Source: Voacanga thouarsii (Eukaryota; Streptophyta; Magnoliopsida; Gentianales; Apocynaceae). Taken from it: 64,000 nucleotides of DNA. The notes below the pieces were generated by a model that made no database searches, was not told the DNA's origin, and saw only the letters and a program-made list of their open reading frames with translations. Shown here one piece after another: positions 24,316-36,764 of this stretch. Each line of letters starts with the position of its first letter. Position 1 is the stretch's first letter. The translations under genes and the position numbers were made by a program. The stretch spans positions 496,001 through 560,000 of the forward strand of contig JANUWF010000008.1 of NCBI GenBank assembly GCA_026120185.1, given 5' to 3'.

Positions 24316-25816
24316 GTGTTTTGTTTTTCCCCTAATAAGAAAAATATTTTCCTTCTTAAGTGTGGAAAAGGGAGTCATGTCTTTATTTTCCTTCTTAGGA
24401 TTTTTAGTATTTTTTTTTAGTTTGTTTTTCTTTTATTTTTGGTGTGTTTTATTTTGGTTATTATTTTATTTATTTTTATTTTTTTATGAGTTTTTAATTT
24501 TGCTAGTATGAATAAAGATTTATTGAACAAGCTTTTCTATTCTTCTCCAAGATTTAATATTTATTGGAGCATTATTGCATTTGGGAAGTATTGCTTAACT
24601 TTCTACCTCCTTTACCATTTTTGGTCCCTTTGGAGATGCTTTCTTATGTTAATTTTTGGTCAATGGGGACATTGTCCAGTTGAAGTGTAGGGGAGTGGTT
24701 TGGTGATATTCATTGTCCAAGTTTTTATTCAATCATCTTGGTGTTTTCTTGGTATTAAGCTACTTTAAAAAAATTTTGAATTTTGAAAAATAATTTTGTT
24801 GCAATTTCCTTGAAAATTTTGGAGCTAAATTGAGTTTATTTGTCTATAATGGAGTAGTAATTTTTTTTTCAACTTGAGATATAGTTTTGTCGTTCATTTT
24901 GTGGATTTTTGTTAATGAATTGGTTTATTAGATGGGATATATTAATACTAGAGAATTTGGATTAATCTTGTTTATGCATTAGTGTTTGAATATTATTTAA
25001 CTCATCTAGTTTGAATATGGAGAATATGATGAATGTGAGGAAAGTTTGTTGGCTAACTCTTGTATTATAAGTTTAAACTTTGCTTAGCTTTGAGTTGTGA
25101 TAAGGAATGTGAGGAGATAAAAGTTCTTTGAGTGGAAAGATTGTGAAAAAATTGTGGAAATTTTTGTGAGTTGAAAATTGAGCAAAATGAGTTGATTGTT
25201 GTTTCCTCTTTGAAGATGAGAAAGTATTGTTTGTACTTGATTATGGGGGCTAATACAGATAGTGAAAAGAAATCTACTTTTTTAAGGCTATGAATTCTCA
25301 AGAGAAAAAGAAAGAAAAAAAATGTTGAAAAAAAATGAGTAGTGATGACTAAAAAGGGGCCAATACTGTGTGTGATGAGAAATCTATGCAGTTGAGGCTA
25401 TCAATTCCTTAAGTCATTGAAAAAATTGAGAGAAAAATTAGAGTGCTTTCCTTACATCATGACTTGGGTTGTGCAATTTTTAAATTTATAATGCTTAAGC
25501 TGGTAGATAGCTTGACTTGTGTAATTCATGTTATCTATGTTCTTACTTGAAGGGTGAAATAATTTTCTTAGACTAAGGTATAAACGTGATTAATTTGACT
25601 TCAAGAGTTTTGTGATGTCTTATTAAATGTTTCAAAGTGTAATTGTTTTCAAAGGATTTGATGAACGGCAAGAGTTTTATCTAAAGCTTGAAGGGAAATT
25701 TTAATCCTTGTTATGTCTCAAATTTTTGGAAAAGTAAATGCTTGTGTTTTCTTGATGATTTTCTTAGCTTAAATGTTTGTGCTTGAGGACAAGCAAAAGT
25801 TCAAGTGTAGGGGAAT
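23791..25816 (+). mobile_element. Interior of an unclassified plus-strand LTR element
   Basis: Runs from the copia insertion point to a PPT-like agtgtaggggaat (25804-25816) directly before the LTR at 25817. The phrase 'gcttgaggacaagcaaaagttcaagtgtaggggaat' region (25780-25816) resembles the 3' ends of plant Athila/Tat-type elements. 24320-25770 is AT-rich, with T-rich runs and no domain. Because no RT, IN or RH is seen, this may be a non-autonomous (LARD-like) element or a badly deleted one. Confidence 0.5.
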
Positions 25817-27223
25817 TGATAGGGGCTAAAATCATCACTATTTTTCTAGTTATTTGAGGTTAATTTGAGATACTTTTGATGTAATAACTAGGCATATTCC
25901 TTCTTATTTGACATTTTACTTGTGGAAAGTATTTTTGATAAATTTGTACAGATTTGAGTTGATTTCAAGCAAAAAGTGAAAGTTTCCAGAATACACTTGG
26001 CACCAAGTCTAGTTAAGGCACCAGGTGCCATGTCCAATCTGGAAAAAATAGTGAAACAAAGAAAAATTCAAGACAAAAACCGGACACAACTGGCACCAGG
26101 TGGGTTGACTGGACCCGGCGCCAGGTTCGCTCTGGACATAAAAATCATGTGCACGAATTTGGTATTTTCCAAAAGATTTTAGTATTTTTTGAATCCTACT
26201 CGGCCAAAGCTTCTCAAGTAACGAATTTTAGCATCAAAGAAGCCAATTTAAACAAGAAAAACATAAGAGGAAGTAAGTGAATCCAAAGATCTAAATTTCC
26301 AATCACTTAAAGAATGAAAGATTCATCATTTAAGGAGCACTATTCAAGAAGGTTTTCAAAGAGGAGAAGAATAACTTGTCCATAAGTCCTTTCTTTTACC
26401 TTTGTTTTCTTTTCCTAGAATAGTGATGTAATTAATGTTTTCATTGTGATTTGATATTATTTTTGAGATTAATGATTTCTTGAATTAATTTAGTCTTTTG
26501 ATCAATTCAGTATTTATCTTGAGATTTGATTACTTGTTTTTGTTATAGAGTTGGTTAATTGATTCATGTTGTTAACTTGTTTGAAAAATGGGTTGATAAT
26601 GACTTCAATTAATTAATTTCATATTTGTTATCTCTTAACTTGCTTGAAAAAAGGGTTAACTGTCAAGAACTTAAGTAATCAAATGTTAGTTGATGATTGC
26701 TAGAATATGGATTCATTGACTAATTTAATGCTTTAAGTCACCTAGAATATAGGAATTTAGATGAGGATCGATTTTAATACATCTTTTGAGTAAGACTGGT
26801 GAGATAGAATATATCCATTAAGTTAATTAGAAGACAGGGAATCGTGGATTGCAAACGAAGTAGTTCTAATATATTCCTTCATGAGACTAAGATGATAATT
26901 GATTGTGATAATTGCTAAATAGTTCATGGTCATGTTTTTTAGAATATTTGTCTAATTACATATTATTTCATCCTTGAGTTTTATATTTTTTATATTTTTC
27001 TTTTTATTGTCATATCACTTTCTTTGGTCGTTTAAACAATGAATGAAAAGTGATTAATTTGTACTTGTTCATTTGATGATCGATACTCTTTAATTTCCTA
27101 TACTATGCTTGCGATGAGTATACTTGCTCGTATGTGTATTTTGAAATTAATGTTTTAATTAAAATTTGATTAAGGGATGGATTTAAATTTAATGATTTTT
27201 ATACACCCAAAATTTACGCATCA
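25817..27223 (+). repeat. 3' LTR of the unclassified element
   Basis: Starts TGATAGGGGCTAAAATC immediately after the purine tract ending ggggaat and ends TTTACGCATCA, where pol sequence of a different gypsy element begins abruptly at 27224. It is 1,407 bp long and carries a copy of the paired palindrome module at 25995-26126. No second copy of this LTR was found in the window. Confidence 0.7.
25995..26126. repeat. Paired near-palindrome module in LTR (copy 5)
   Basis: 14-mers acttggcaccaagt (25995), accaggtgccatgt (26020), aactggcaccaggt (26088) and acccggcgccaggt (26113). Both pairs have exactly 25-bp pitch; pair-to-pair distance is 93 bp. The spacers contain 'tctgga' as in the other copies. 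Confidence 0.8.
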
Positions 27224-27549
27224 TGTACCTTTAGAATTGCAAGGCATCTATAATGTATTTCATATTTCTCAACTCCAAAAGAATGCAACTGAACCTAAAC
27301 ATGTACTGAATGAAGAGCCTATTTAGATAACTCCGAATCTAAAATATGAGGAGTGCCCGATCAAGATTCTAGAGTATGCTTAGAAAGGAAATGCAACATA
27401 AGAGGATTTCAATTGTTAAGGTACTTTGGAAGCATCACCCTATTCAAGATGTAACCTGGGAGACAGAAATGGAAATATAGAAGAAGTGCCTGGAGCTTTT
27501 TGAAGATAAGCCTAATTTCGAGGACGAAATTCTTTGAAGAAGGAAAGAT
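27224..27549 (+). pseudogene. gypsy integrase C-terminus / chromodomain remnant
   Basis: Plus-strand frames give 'LELQGIYNVFHISQLQKN', the invariant 'HNVFHVSQL' block that ends the integrase C-terminal region. They continue with 'YEECPIKILEYA', a chromodomain-like 'VLWKHHPIQDVTWETE' and the tail 'PNFEDEILLRRK' just before the 3' LTR. This order (IN tail, chromodomain, LTR) is that of plant chromoviruses. The start is cut by the LTR ending at 27223, so the rest of pol was displaced by that insertion. Several stops are present. Confidence 0.8.
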
Positions 27550-30500
27550 TGTAATCCCACATCCTTGTGAACTTTAACTGACAGCTATTTTGTACAAGGT
27601 ACGTGTTTGTATGTAAGCTCAAAACAAAAAATTGATCAATGCAATAAGATGAACATTTTGATGTAATCGAAATTTCCAGGGGTATTATTGAAAGTTTAAC
27701 TGCGAATTGTGAAAAACTAAGAAAGCATTTGAAAATTTTGAGAGATACCATTAAGTTCAGTTTAATGTGTAGATTACTAGGTCAAATAAAAAGTTTTCTC
27801 GACTGAGATGAATAGTGACTTGAATATGATTATTTCTGAAGAAATATAGTGATTTTCTGACGAAATAAAGTGATTATGGTCAAAAGGAACCAAGTACTAT
27901 TTTGTGATTGGTTAAGAGTGCCAAGTGTCACTATATGATTTTTCACACAAGAAGTCAAGCAAGATTTTTAACTTTTGTTCAAAGTTTCTAAGGAATTCTA
28001 CAAAATGACTAAGCACCCATCAACCACTAAGAATCCCATAAAACATCTTGGACTAATTAATGCACCATTTGACCAACTAATGCCTATTTTGACCATAAGA
28101 TGTAATTTTCTAAAAATGGAAGAGAATGGTGGTGGGGAAGGGCATTTAGGCCATGAAATTCAGCAAGAAAAAGAGAGGAAAAGGGGGGGGGGAAGAAAGG
28201 AAAAGGAAGAATAAGAGAGAGAAAATAAGAGAAAAATGAAGAAAGAAGAGAGAGAGAGAGAAAATAGCAACAACTTGGAGTTTTTCAAACCAAGGATTCA
28301 TCAAACATAAGGTATAAGGCTTGCTTTCTTGAATTAAAGTTATTCTATGATCGACAAGGATTATTTTGATATAATTTTGTAGAGAAATAGCAAGAATTAT
28401 GGTTATACTTGGTGAAGCATTCTTGTTGTGATATTGTTCTTGTTGGAAATATGGTTGCCGGTGGACTTTGGGATTGTTTTGACATAATTATTTTGTCGTT
28501 TGATGAAGTTTTGGAGGAGCTATGGAATTCTATTCATGGCTGGAATTACAAAGAAATAAAGAGACAAAGGAAATGAAATCAATAGTTGTGATTATTACAT
28601 AAAATGAAAGCTTGATATATTTTCTTCATGGCTGCCGATTTTGTTGTGTTGATTATATGAACATTCTACCACCTTCATGACTGAAATTACAGAGATTTTG
28701 TTACGTTAATATGAAGATTGGAGTAAATCAAGTGTTGGTTAAATCCTAAAAGGAAGATAGAATATATAGTGCATGTATTTTGTAAAAACAAGGCATAGAC
28801 CATGGAAAAGCTGGGAGGTTTCGGCCAAGCAGTATTGTCTCAGTTTCACTATGGCTTGAATGGATTTCACGATTTTGTAGCTAATGATCCTAGGAGCTTT
28901 TTGGCACAAATTTGAGGTTAATCGGACTTGTGGATCAAAATTTATGGTTAGAACAAGAATATATGCCATGATTGAAAAATTGCAGAATTTTGTTGAAGCC
29001 AATATATGCTTATATTGTTTCCATTTGCGTTAACGGGTGAATGAGAAGTTAATAGGGATATATGAGGATCTTATATGCATGTTTGAGGAAAGAATAAAGG
29101 AATGAATTCATGGACTTGTGATCACCTCAAGTGATGCATTCTACTTCTAGTAAGAAAAAAAGAAATGTGGAAATTGGTGATTTCCTTGTAGTGAATGTTT
29201 GTTAGCAATATATTTATCTTAGTTATGAATCACTAAGGGAAGTATGGGTTACTCCTTATTGTAGGTATATTACACTAAGAATTTCAATAGAATTGACAGA
29301 CAATGCGTTGCTATGCTAGCACTTTATAAGGTGAGTCCCACTTGTTTTATAAACACCGTTTTGCTGCTAGTGGTTTTCCAAAATATATTGTATTCATGTA
29401 CCATATGATTGTTGTGAACTCTTTTGGCTTTCCTGACCAAAAATATAGTTTTCTGAGCATGTGCAATCATGGTTCATGCTATGTCTTAATTGGGAAAAAT
29501 GGATCTTTATGGTTACGAATATTATTTAATAATGAGTATTATTACCTAAAAGCATGAAAGTATGGAAAATCAACCTTTTGGTCTCTTTGAGCCAAAGTAT
29601 GGTTTTTCTGAAAAAGTTTTGGTTCTTCTGAATCGGAAATGGTTGAATATTTGAAAATGGGATACTTACCACAAAGGAATTTGAGTTCCTTACGCTGTGA
29701 ATATTTTCTAATGAACGATAAACCTTTTGGTTTTCTAGAGCAAGTTTTTGGCTTCTTTGAACCAAAATATGAATAGATATTTGGAAATGGAATATTTTTA
29801 CAAAGGATTTTGAATTCTATCTACTATGAATATTTTCTTGGATGCAAATGTTGATGGAAAATATCTTTTTCACATGTTATGACAAAATGAGTATATTACT
29901 TGCACAAATGTGTTTCGTTCCTTGTTTAATAATAAAACAGGCAAATTTGTGATTTCTTGCTTCAATGGGACGATGGATTATTTTAAAGCTATCAAGCCCG
30001 ATGAAATATGAAATCCTTGAATTTATCTTTTTTTTTTTTTTGGATTTAAAATTTAGGATTGTTTGAAATGAAATTTCCTTTGGACTTGGGTATGCTTAAA
30101 ACGCATAATTTACATAAATACCTTTGGGGCATGATTTTGTAACATGGGAAGGACTTTTTATCCTTCTATGCAAGGAATTTGGAAAAAGATTTCTTGGTAT
30201 GGAATCAACATTTAGTAAAAATGATATTTTGGCCGCAAAAAATATTTTCTTGTTGTTATCTCGGGAAATGTGATATTGGATTAGTCTTACCAGTGGCATT
30301 GGACTAGTCTTGTACTCGGTAAAAGCCTTTCTCATTGTACTAGCTCACGTTAGAGATAGATGACCTCAAGTAGCCTGATTAGTTTTAGGGATTATCTTAC
30401 TACAAACGGGGGGCGATAGGACATTGGAAATGGCCAGAGGTAACTTACCCAGTTGGGTTGTAAGTACCTCATTGACCCCTTTGCTCCCTCTTTTGGTAAG

Positions 30501-31334
30501 AATAGATGGGAATAGGTCCCCGTGCATAAGCAATAACTTATAATTTGGTCCCCTTCTTTCGTGAGGAACGGGTTTAGGTAGAGTGTGACGACACTTTTAC
30601 CGGGGCAGCTGAGTATGGCTATGTGTCAGGATTGCTTTAGCACGGTACAATATATCAGCTAAAAGTGAAGTCTTGTGAGTTTTGCATACAATCCTACTTT
30701 CTATTGACATAAAAGTCTACTTTTCTGAAAAATGTAGGGCAATGATTTTGATAAATTTAGTTTTACAAATATGCTCGAAATGTGGGGCAAGGATGTTGAT
30801 AAAATCTGGTTTTCCAAACATGCTTAAGATTTTGAATAATTATTGGTTAAAGTTAATTCTACTTAGCTGTAGAGTTGTTTTCAATAAAAATGAGATAAAT
30901 TCCTTCTCTCTCTCTCTCTCTCCTGAGAATAACATGCTATTTTTCTACACTTATTTTTCTACAAGAAAACACTAACACCTACGAGACTCACTGAGTGTAA
31001 ATCACTCACACCTGTATTTTGCCCTATTTTTCTAAGATCCAGGACTGAGCACTGGAGACCTTGAGGATGATCCCAATCTTTTGAGTTTATGAATGTGATA
31101 ACTCTATGTACATTATTTTCATAATATGTGAGTATGTATTGACACAGTTAGTTCATCTTTTCTCATGAATGTATACTACAATTTACATTTGGCTAACTCT
31201 AATGCATTTGTTATAAGTTTATCTTTCTATTTTGCCTTTAAATTGTTATAAAGATCCCTTGTCTAGGTAACTGGATAGGGCAACACCCAAGTTTCTTTCA
31301 CGTATTTGGTATGATATTTATGTGGGGTGTTACA
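27550..31334 (+). repeat. 3.8-kb 3' LTR of a long-LTR gypsy chromovirus
   Basis: Starts TGTAATCCCACATCC directly after the pol tail and ends GGGGTGTTACA at 31334. The terminal ~100 bp (ttgttataaagatcccttgtc onwards) matches the ends of the LTRs at 35043, 43750 and 57831. Contains a purine-rich tract (28190-28265) and a CT microsatellite (30903-30922). The sequence right of it resumes in the middle of a copia RNase H, so this element had inserted into the second copia element. Length is 3,785 bp. Confidence 0.82.
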
Positions 31335-33284
31335 CTTTTACTTGTGCAATGGCTCCATTATTATCACAATATAAGGGTATTCGATCAACAATGCTATGTA
31401 TCACTCCTAGTTCTGTTATGAACTTCTTAATCTAGATCATTTCTTGTGCTGCTTCAAAAGCCGCTATGTACTCAGCTTCAGTAGTTGAATCTGTAGTTGT
31501 ATCGTGTTCGAAACTTTTCCAACTAACTGCCCCGCCACTAAAAGTAAACACGTAGTTAGATTTAGATTTATAATGATCCTTATTAGATTAGAAACCGGCA
31601 TCCATATACCCTTTGACTTGTAAGTCATCTTCTTCTCCATATACCAAGAATACATCCTTAATTCTTCTTAAGTACTTAAGGGTATTCTTTGTAGCCACTC
31701 AATGACCTTCTCCAAGGTCAGATTAGCATCTGCTTATCAAACTAAGAGCACATGATAGATTGAGCCTAGTACATTTCATAGCATATATAATAGATCTAAT
31801 AGATGAGGCATATGGTATCTTACTCATGTGATCCATTTCATCTTGTGTCTTAGGACACATAAATTTTGAAAAGCTTACCTCATGGGTCATGGGTAAGAAT
31901 CCCCTTTTAGATTAATCCATGCTAAACCTTTTTAGCATTTTATCTATGTAAGTAGACTGTGAAAGACTAAGCAACCTCTTCGATCTATCTATATAGATCC
32001 TTATTCCAAGAATATAGGTTATTTCTCTAAGGTCTTTCATGGAGAATTTCTTTGATAACTATATCTTAACTGATTGAAGTGTAGAGACAACATTTCCTAT
32101 TACCAATATGTCATCTACATATAGTAATAAGATAACAATTACACTCCCACTAAAATTTTTATACACATAAAGTTTATCCATATTTTGAATGAAACCAAAT
32201 TCTTTATTTGTTTCATTAAAAGGGATGACTCAACTCCTAGAAGCTTGCTTAAATCCATAAATGAACATTTGCAGCTTGCACACCTTAGTGTGATCTTTGA
32301 ATGTGAAACCCTCAAGTTGGGTCATGTACACTTCCTTAGTCAAGTTTCCATTAAGGTAGTACATCTATTTACCAAATCTCATAGTTATAATAAGCGGCAA
32401 GTGCTAGGAGTATTCTAATAGATTTTAGCATCACTGTCATAGTCAATACCATGTTGTTGACTATAACCTTTTGCTACCAATCGTGCCTTAGATGGAATTA
32501 TATTACCATCCATGTTAGTTTTTTCTTGAAAAACCCATTTACACCCTATGGGTTATATCCCTTAGAGAGGGTTAACCAAAACCTAATATGAAATCCATTT
32601 ATAACTTTATGACTTCAAGCAATTTGTCAGATTCTGAACTTTTCAGAATTTTCTTGTAAGTGATAGGCTCATCTACTTCTATGAGCAATATGTTATTGTA
32701 GTCAATTATGAAAAATTCATATCTCTTAGGTACCCCACGTATCCTACTTGATTATGAGGTTCTTGTGTATTAGAAGGTTTGTCTATTTTGTCAATAGACT
32801 CAGGATCAACAAGTTGATCACTGTTTGTGTGTTCTTCTTGAGCTTCACTAAGTTCAATTTTACTCCCACCATCTTTCTTAAGCATGAATTTCTTCTCTAA
32901 GAAAACAACATGCTTAGAAAGTAATATCTTCTTTTCAAAAAGGAGATAGAAATAATATCCATGAGTTTCCTTTGGATATCTAACAAATAAATATTTATCA
33001 AACTTATCTTCAAGTTTGTCGGACTTTGTCCTCTTTACATATGCAGGACATCTCCAAATTCTCAAGTAAGTTAATTTTAATTTCTTACCAAAAAACAACT
33101 CACACGGGTAGTATCAGCTATTTTTTATAGAACTCTATTTAGAATATAAACAGCCGTTTCTAGTGTATATCCTCAAAACGATTTTGGTAAGTACGCAAAA
33201 GCCCTCGTGGTTCGAACTATATCCAATAGAATTCCATTCCTTCTTTCTGATACATCGTTATGTTGAAGTGTATGTGGTGGAATT
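31335..33284 (-). pseudogene. Second copia: integrase tail, RT and RNase H remnants
   Basis: Minus-strand frames give, from right to left, 'IPPHTLQHNDVSERRNGILL' (integrase core end, 33190-33284) and 'LTYLRIWRCPAYVKRTKSDK' with 'KKILLSKHVVFLEKKFML' (integrase tail, 32706-33098). RT follows: 'YYLNGNLTKEVYMTQLEGF' at about 32290-32360 and the catalytic LYVDDILVIGN with YVDD at 32110-32121. RNase H is 'TTDSTTEAEYIAAFEAAQEM' (about 31430-31490) and 'LYCDNNGAIAQVK' ending at 31335, where the gypsy LTR cuts it off. Frames are broken by several stops and shifts. Confidence 0.83.
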
Positions 33285-35043
33285 TGTAATACTCCCTGTC
33301 TTGAACCACCCTTAGTTTATGGAAAAAGTCATGCATAGCATGGCCTATTATATTTTATTTGATAAAATGTGAACTATTTTTGTGAAGCCTATGTGATTTA
33401 TGTGCTTTATGTTTCAATGAGTTATTTATTTGGTCAAAGTTGTGTTATAGAAGGTCGTAAAGCCTTTGTTCTTGTGGAGTAGAATTTAATGAAAGAAGAA
33501 TAAAGGGAGTTGAGTTCGACTTATGGGAATTTATTTGATGAATATTAACACAAAGATTATTGTGGAATAATGGTTAGAGCTTGGTGTGTATTCTTTGGTG
33601 ACTTGAGTTCAAATCCTAATTCTTTCAAACATTTTCCTTCTTATTTCTAACTAAATTCTTTTTCCCTATTTTCTCCCTCTTGGTCGAAACCCTAGGGCTG
33701 CCGCCTTCTTGTTTTCCCCTTCCTAGAAACTAGCAATGTGATTATTTTGGGGTTTTGCTAAAAAAGAAATTATGGTAAATTAAAATTCCTAATATTACAT
33801 AGTTAATATTTTATTCTAATCTTTTAGGAAGTAAAATATTCAAACATCTAGAGTTTACTAAAAGATCTTATTCAAAGGATTTATTATGAAAAGAAAAGGA
33901 TAGAACTTTGATTTTGGAAACTAGAGTTTATCACCAAAAATAATTGTGCCTTAATCAATTATTTTTCCTAAAATAAATTAGGATATTACCTAAATTACTT
34001 CTTGGATTAATAACAGGATTTCTTGGCTTAAAATTTCTAGAAAAACCAAAGCCCTAGCCACCACACCCATAGCTATTTTATAGCAAGTAGAACCCCTCAA
34101 TCTTAGCACAATCCTACACACGATAACCTCCAACCAATCAAGTTTTGTTTTAACTAAATAACACCAGAAATTTCTCTCTTCCCCTCTCCAAGTTTTGGCC
34201 ACTCTACACACACACACACTCACAAAAATTCCAGCTTCCCTTACTCTCAAATTCCCCTCTAGTCTTGGAGAGTTAGAGTGAGTCTTCTGGTAGGAGGCCA
34301 CCTCTAGAAGATAAACTCTACTTAAAGAGGTGATAGTGCTACTTGGTCAGGTCAGTCCAAGCTAGCATGTTGGACCATGTGGATTTTTATTCTTCCAAAT
34401 TAGACAACCGGTGTGTTGGGTGTAGAAATAGAAGAGTATCTCACCCTAGTGGGCGGATCACCCACTACCCAGTGTTGAATGATTACACTGGGAGCAATCA
34501 TGATGGTAATCATGATATTACCTTGATGTTGATATTAATATTGAATCATTACTAATCCCTACTTTATAAATCTATGATATTGATGATTGGATGATATATT
34601 GAGAATTGTTTTGAATAGTGAGCATTGCTCCACTCAATGATTGTTTATTGACGAAAATTGACTTACGAATGTATTTTGTGGTTTAGATAAACCTGCATGC
34701 ACAAAATATTTAAACGAACATCCACACACACAGGACTTACTACGATGTCAATCTCACACCATTCTTATATCATGTTTTCAGGAGAGTTCTTTTATTGAAT
34801 AGGTTGAAGGAATAAGAGATGATCGTTCAGTTTATTTTATTTTACTTTGTATTTCTTTTGAGAGACGATTGTTAGTTTTTTTTAATTTTAGATTTGTATA
34901 AGTTTTAATTTCGGATGTAATAAAATTATCATTTTTATTTTGTCTGGTCATTTTTCTTTTGTACCTTATTATAAAGACCCCTAGTCCATTGGACAAGGTG
35001 ATATCTCCACCCTATTTGGGTACGTAGATAGTGGGGTGTTACA
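33285..35043 (+). repeat. 5' LTR of the Tekay-like element, internally deleted
   Basis: TGTAATACTCC...GGGGTGTTACA, 1,759 bp. Colinear with the 3' LTR at both ends but lacks about 1.5 kb present there (3' LTR about 41440-42955). The join is at about 34260, 'ttcccct|ctagtcttgg'. Since both LTRs are identical at insertion, the deletion arose afterwards, or the shorter form came through a recombination event. Confidence 0.88.
33556..33628 (+). other. tRNA-like segment in gypsy LTR (copy 1)
   Basis: tggaataatgg (33563-33573) resembles a pol III A box and agttcaaatcc (33606-33616) a B box. They are 43 bp apart, the spacing of a tRNA. It lies in the same LTR position as 40730-40802 and 61160-61232. 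No good anticodon stem is seen, so it is a tRNA-derived or SINE-like relic rather than a functional tRNA. Confidence 0.5.
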
Positions 35044-35045
35044 AG

Positions 35046-35057
35046 TGGTATCAGAGA
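35046..35057 (+). other. Primer binding site of the Tekay-like element
   Basis: tggtatcagaga, two bases after the 5' LTR end at 35043, matches the initiator tRNA-Met PBS TGGTATCAGAGC at 11 of 12 positions. It confirms plus orientation. Confidence 0.88.
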
Positions 35058-35349
35058 TTAGGTTTAGGCAATTGACTTCATTGAATAGTACCTAAGCCCT
35101 AGGAATGGAGATATATTGAATAGTGTTTGACCACTAAGAATTGAGATTTAGTTCTGACTTCTCTACATTTATTTATAAGATGACTAGAATATCTATTGTT
35201 GTGACCAGAGACTGGCCTTTATGTGTGGTCCTGCGAGTGGTAGAGTATTTAGCCCCTTTTTATTCCGAATTCATCATCAATCTGATTCAAAGACAAAACC
35301 CGATGATGGATGGCTCTTGAGATAAGATGAGGTAGACTATGAGCCATCT

Positions 35350-35898
35350 ATGATGGAAGACTTAGGAGTAGAGGAGGGACTTGAAGATCCAGCACCAAAG
35401 ATGCCTGCACTTAAGGAGAATAGGGATATGGTAGAGTATAAGAGAGATGACGAGGGGAAGATAGGGGATGGAGGAACAATGGGTGATGAGAGTGAGGATG
35501 AGCTAGGAGGACTTGGGATTGAGAGGGAGATAGGAGAGCTCGAGCGCGAGAGTGGAGCGGAAGTGATTGAGGAGGAGGATATGATTGATACACCTGCGAC
35601 CCCGTCAATAAAAGAAGGAATCCCAACGCTTCTGGAAAGTGAGTCATATGAGTCAGAATCTAGGAGACCTAAGAGTGTATTAATATTAGCTATGAAGAAA
35701 CTTAGGGATGCGGAGTTGAGAGCCAAGCTGAGGGGCAGAGATACTGAGGTGTTCATGTTGGGCCAGCCTAGGAAGGAGCCTAGTTCATTTGGTTTCTCAA
35801 GAGACTGCGTGAGAGATCACCCCAACAACAGTGTAGGATGGCTAGTGGAACCTTCTTCTGAGACTTCCGATGATTCCAGTGACTCTAGTGATGCTTAG
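35350..35898 (+). CDS. Acidic extra ORF upstream of gag, unknown function
   Basis: 182 codons from ATG 35350 to the stop at 35896-35898, fully open while the surrounding pol is broken. The first ~110 residues are very rich in Glu, Asp and Gly. A Lys/Arg-containing helix-like stretch (around 'AMKKLRDAELRAKLRGRD') follows, and the end is Ser/Asp-rich (SSETSDDSSDSSDA). No zinc knuckle, capsid, protease or signal peptide is visible. It lies between PBS and a gag-like start codon at 36221 and is followed by AATAAA-like signals (about 36004 and 36060). It may be a captured host gene fragment or an element-specific accessory ORF. I do not recognise the family. Confidence 0.5.
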   Translation: MMEDLGVEEGLEDPAPKMPALKENRDMVEYKRDDEGKIGDGGTMGDESEDELGGLGIEREIGELERESGAEVIEEEDMIDTPATPSIKEGIPTLLESESYESESRRPKSVLILAMKKLRDAELRAKLRGRDTEVFMLGQPRKEPSSFGFSRDCVRDHPNNSVGWLVEPSSETSDDSSDSSDA

Positions 35899-36220
35899 AG
35901 TTTATAGGACCCTTAGTACTTATTCTTTCATTTTTATGAAGAGATGTTCATTTATTTATTTGATTAAGAATTTATTCGTTGTTTTGAATTTTTATTAGCA
36001 AGAATAAAAGGAGTACCTAGTAGGATACTCCCCTATTTTGTATCAAGTTGGACTTAGTCAATAAAAGTGTGATTTTATTAATTTATCTATTCTATTTGAA
36101 GTATTATTTGCAAAATTTATTTCTCATCTAATTGTAAGCTATTTTAAATCTACAAGCTATTCAATTCCATGTCATGAAATTTCCCCTAATAAACCTTATG
36201 ATGGGTATAAATGGTAGTAG

Positions 36221-36764
36221 ATGACACCGAGACGTAGAATTTCCTTATACTATGTTAGTAAGTACACCCTTGGAAAAGCAGAGAGATGTGAGTAGGGTAG
36301 TGCAAAAGTGTGACATTATGGTGGGGAAAGAGATTTTGAAGACGGACCTTATAATCCTACCTATCGATGACTACGATTTAATTCTGGGTATGGATTGGTT
36401 AGAGAAACATGGAGCAAGAATGGATTGTAAAATCAAGATGGTGCAGTTCGTTAGACCTAGATGTGATGTATTAGAGTTTAGCGAAAAAAATGTAAAAGAG
36501 TTAAAATTTCTGATTACGGGAACGAAGGCACAAAAGATGCTAAAGAAAGGTTGTATAGGATATTTGGCTTACTTAATCAATAAGCCAAATGATCAATGTA
36601 CCTTGGAAAGTACCGAGATGATGAAGGACTACACAGATGTATTCCTTACTGAACTCACTTCTCTTCCTCCTCCGCGAGAAGTCGAGTTCACTATAGATCT
36701 AGTTCCTGAAGCTAAGCTGGTATCGAAGACCCCTTATCGGATGGCGCCTACGGAATTGAAATAG
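36221..36764 (+). pseudogene. gag start remnant fused to gypsy protease
   Basis: ATG at 36221 begins MTPRRRIS, like the basic gag start of plant gypsy elements, but a few codons later the sequence is already protease. Open frame 36252-36764 reads 'STPLEKQRDVSRVVQKCDI', then 'LIILPIDDYDLILGMDWL', the post-active-site half of a Tekay-type protease, and 'LPPPREVEFTIDLVPEAK' leading into RT. Capsid, nucleocapsid and the protease DSG active site are missing, a deletion of roughly the entire gag. The frame ends in a TAG where RT normally continues without a break. Confidence 0.75.

Noticed and set aside
24266..24511. Phe/Leu-rich frame resembling membrane segments
   Set aside because: Encoded by T-rich low-complexity sequence near an LTR-element 3' region; typical artefact.
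33556..33628. A genuine tRNA gene
   Set aside because: A and B boxes are present, but no good anticodon stem or acceptor pairing was seen and the segment recurs in LTR copies, so it is called tRNA-like only.
35337..35756. Ser/Pro-rich minus-strand open frame of 139 codons
   Set aside because: It is the antisense shadow of the acidic plus-strand ORF; its Ser/Pro/Leu bias follows from GAG/GGA-rich codons on the other strand.
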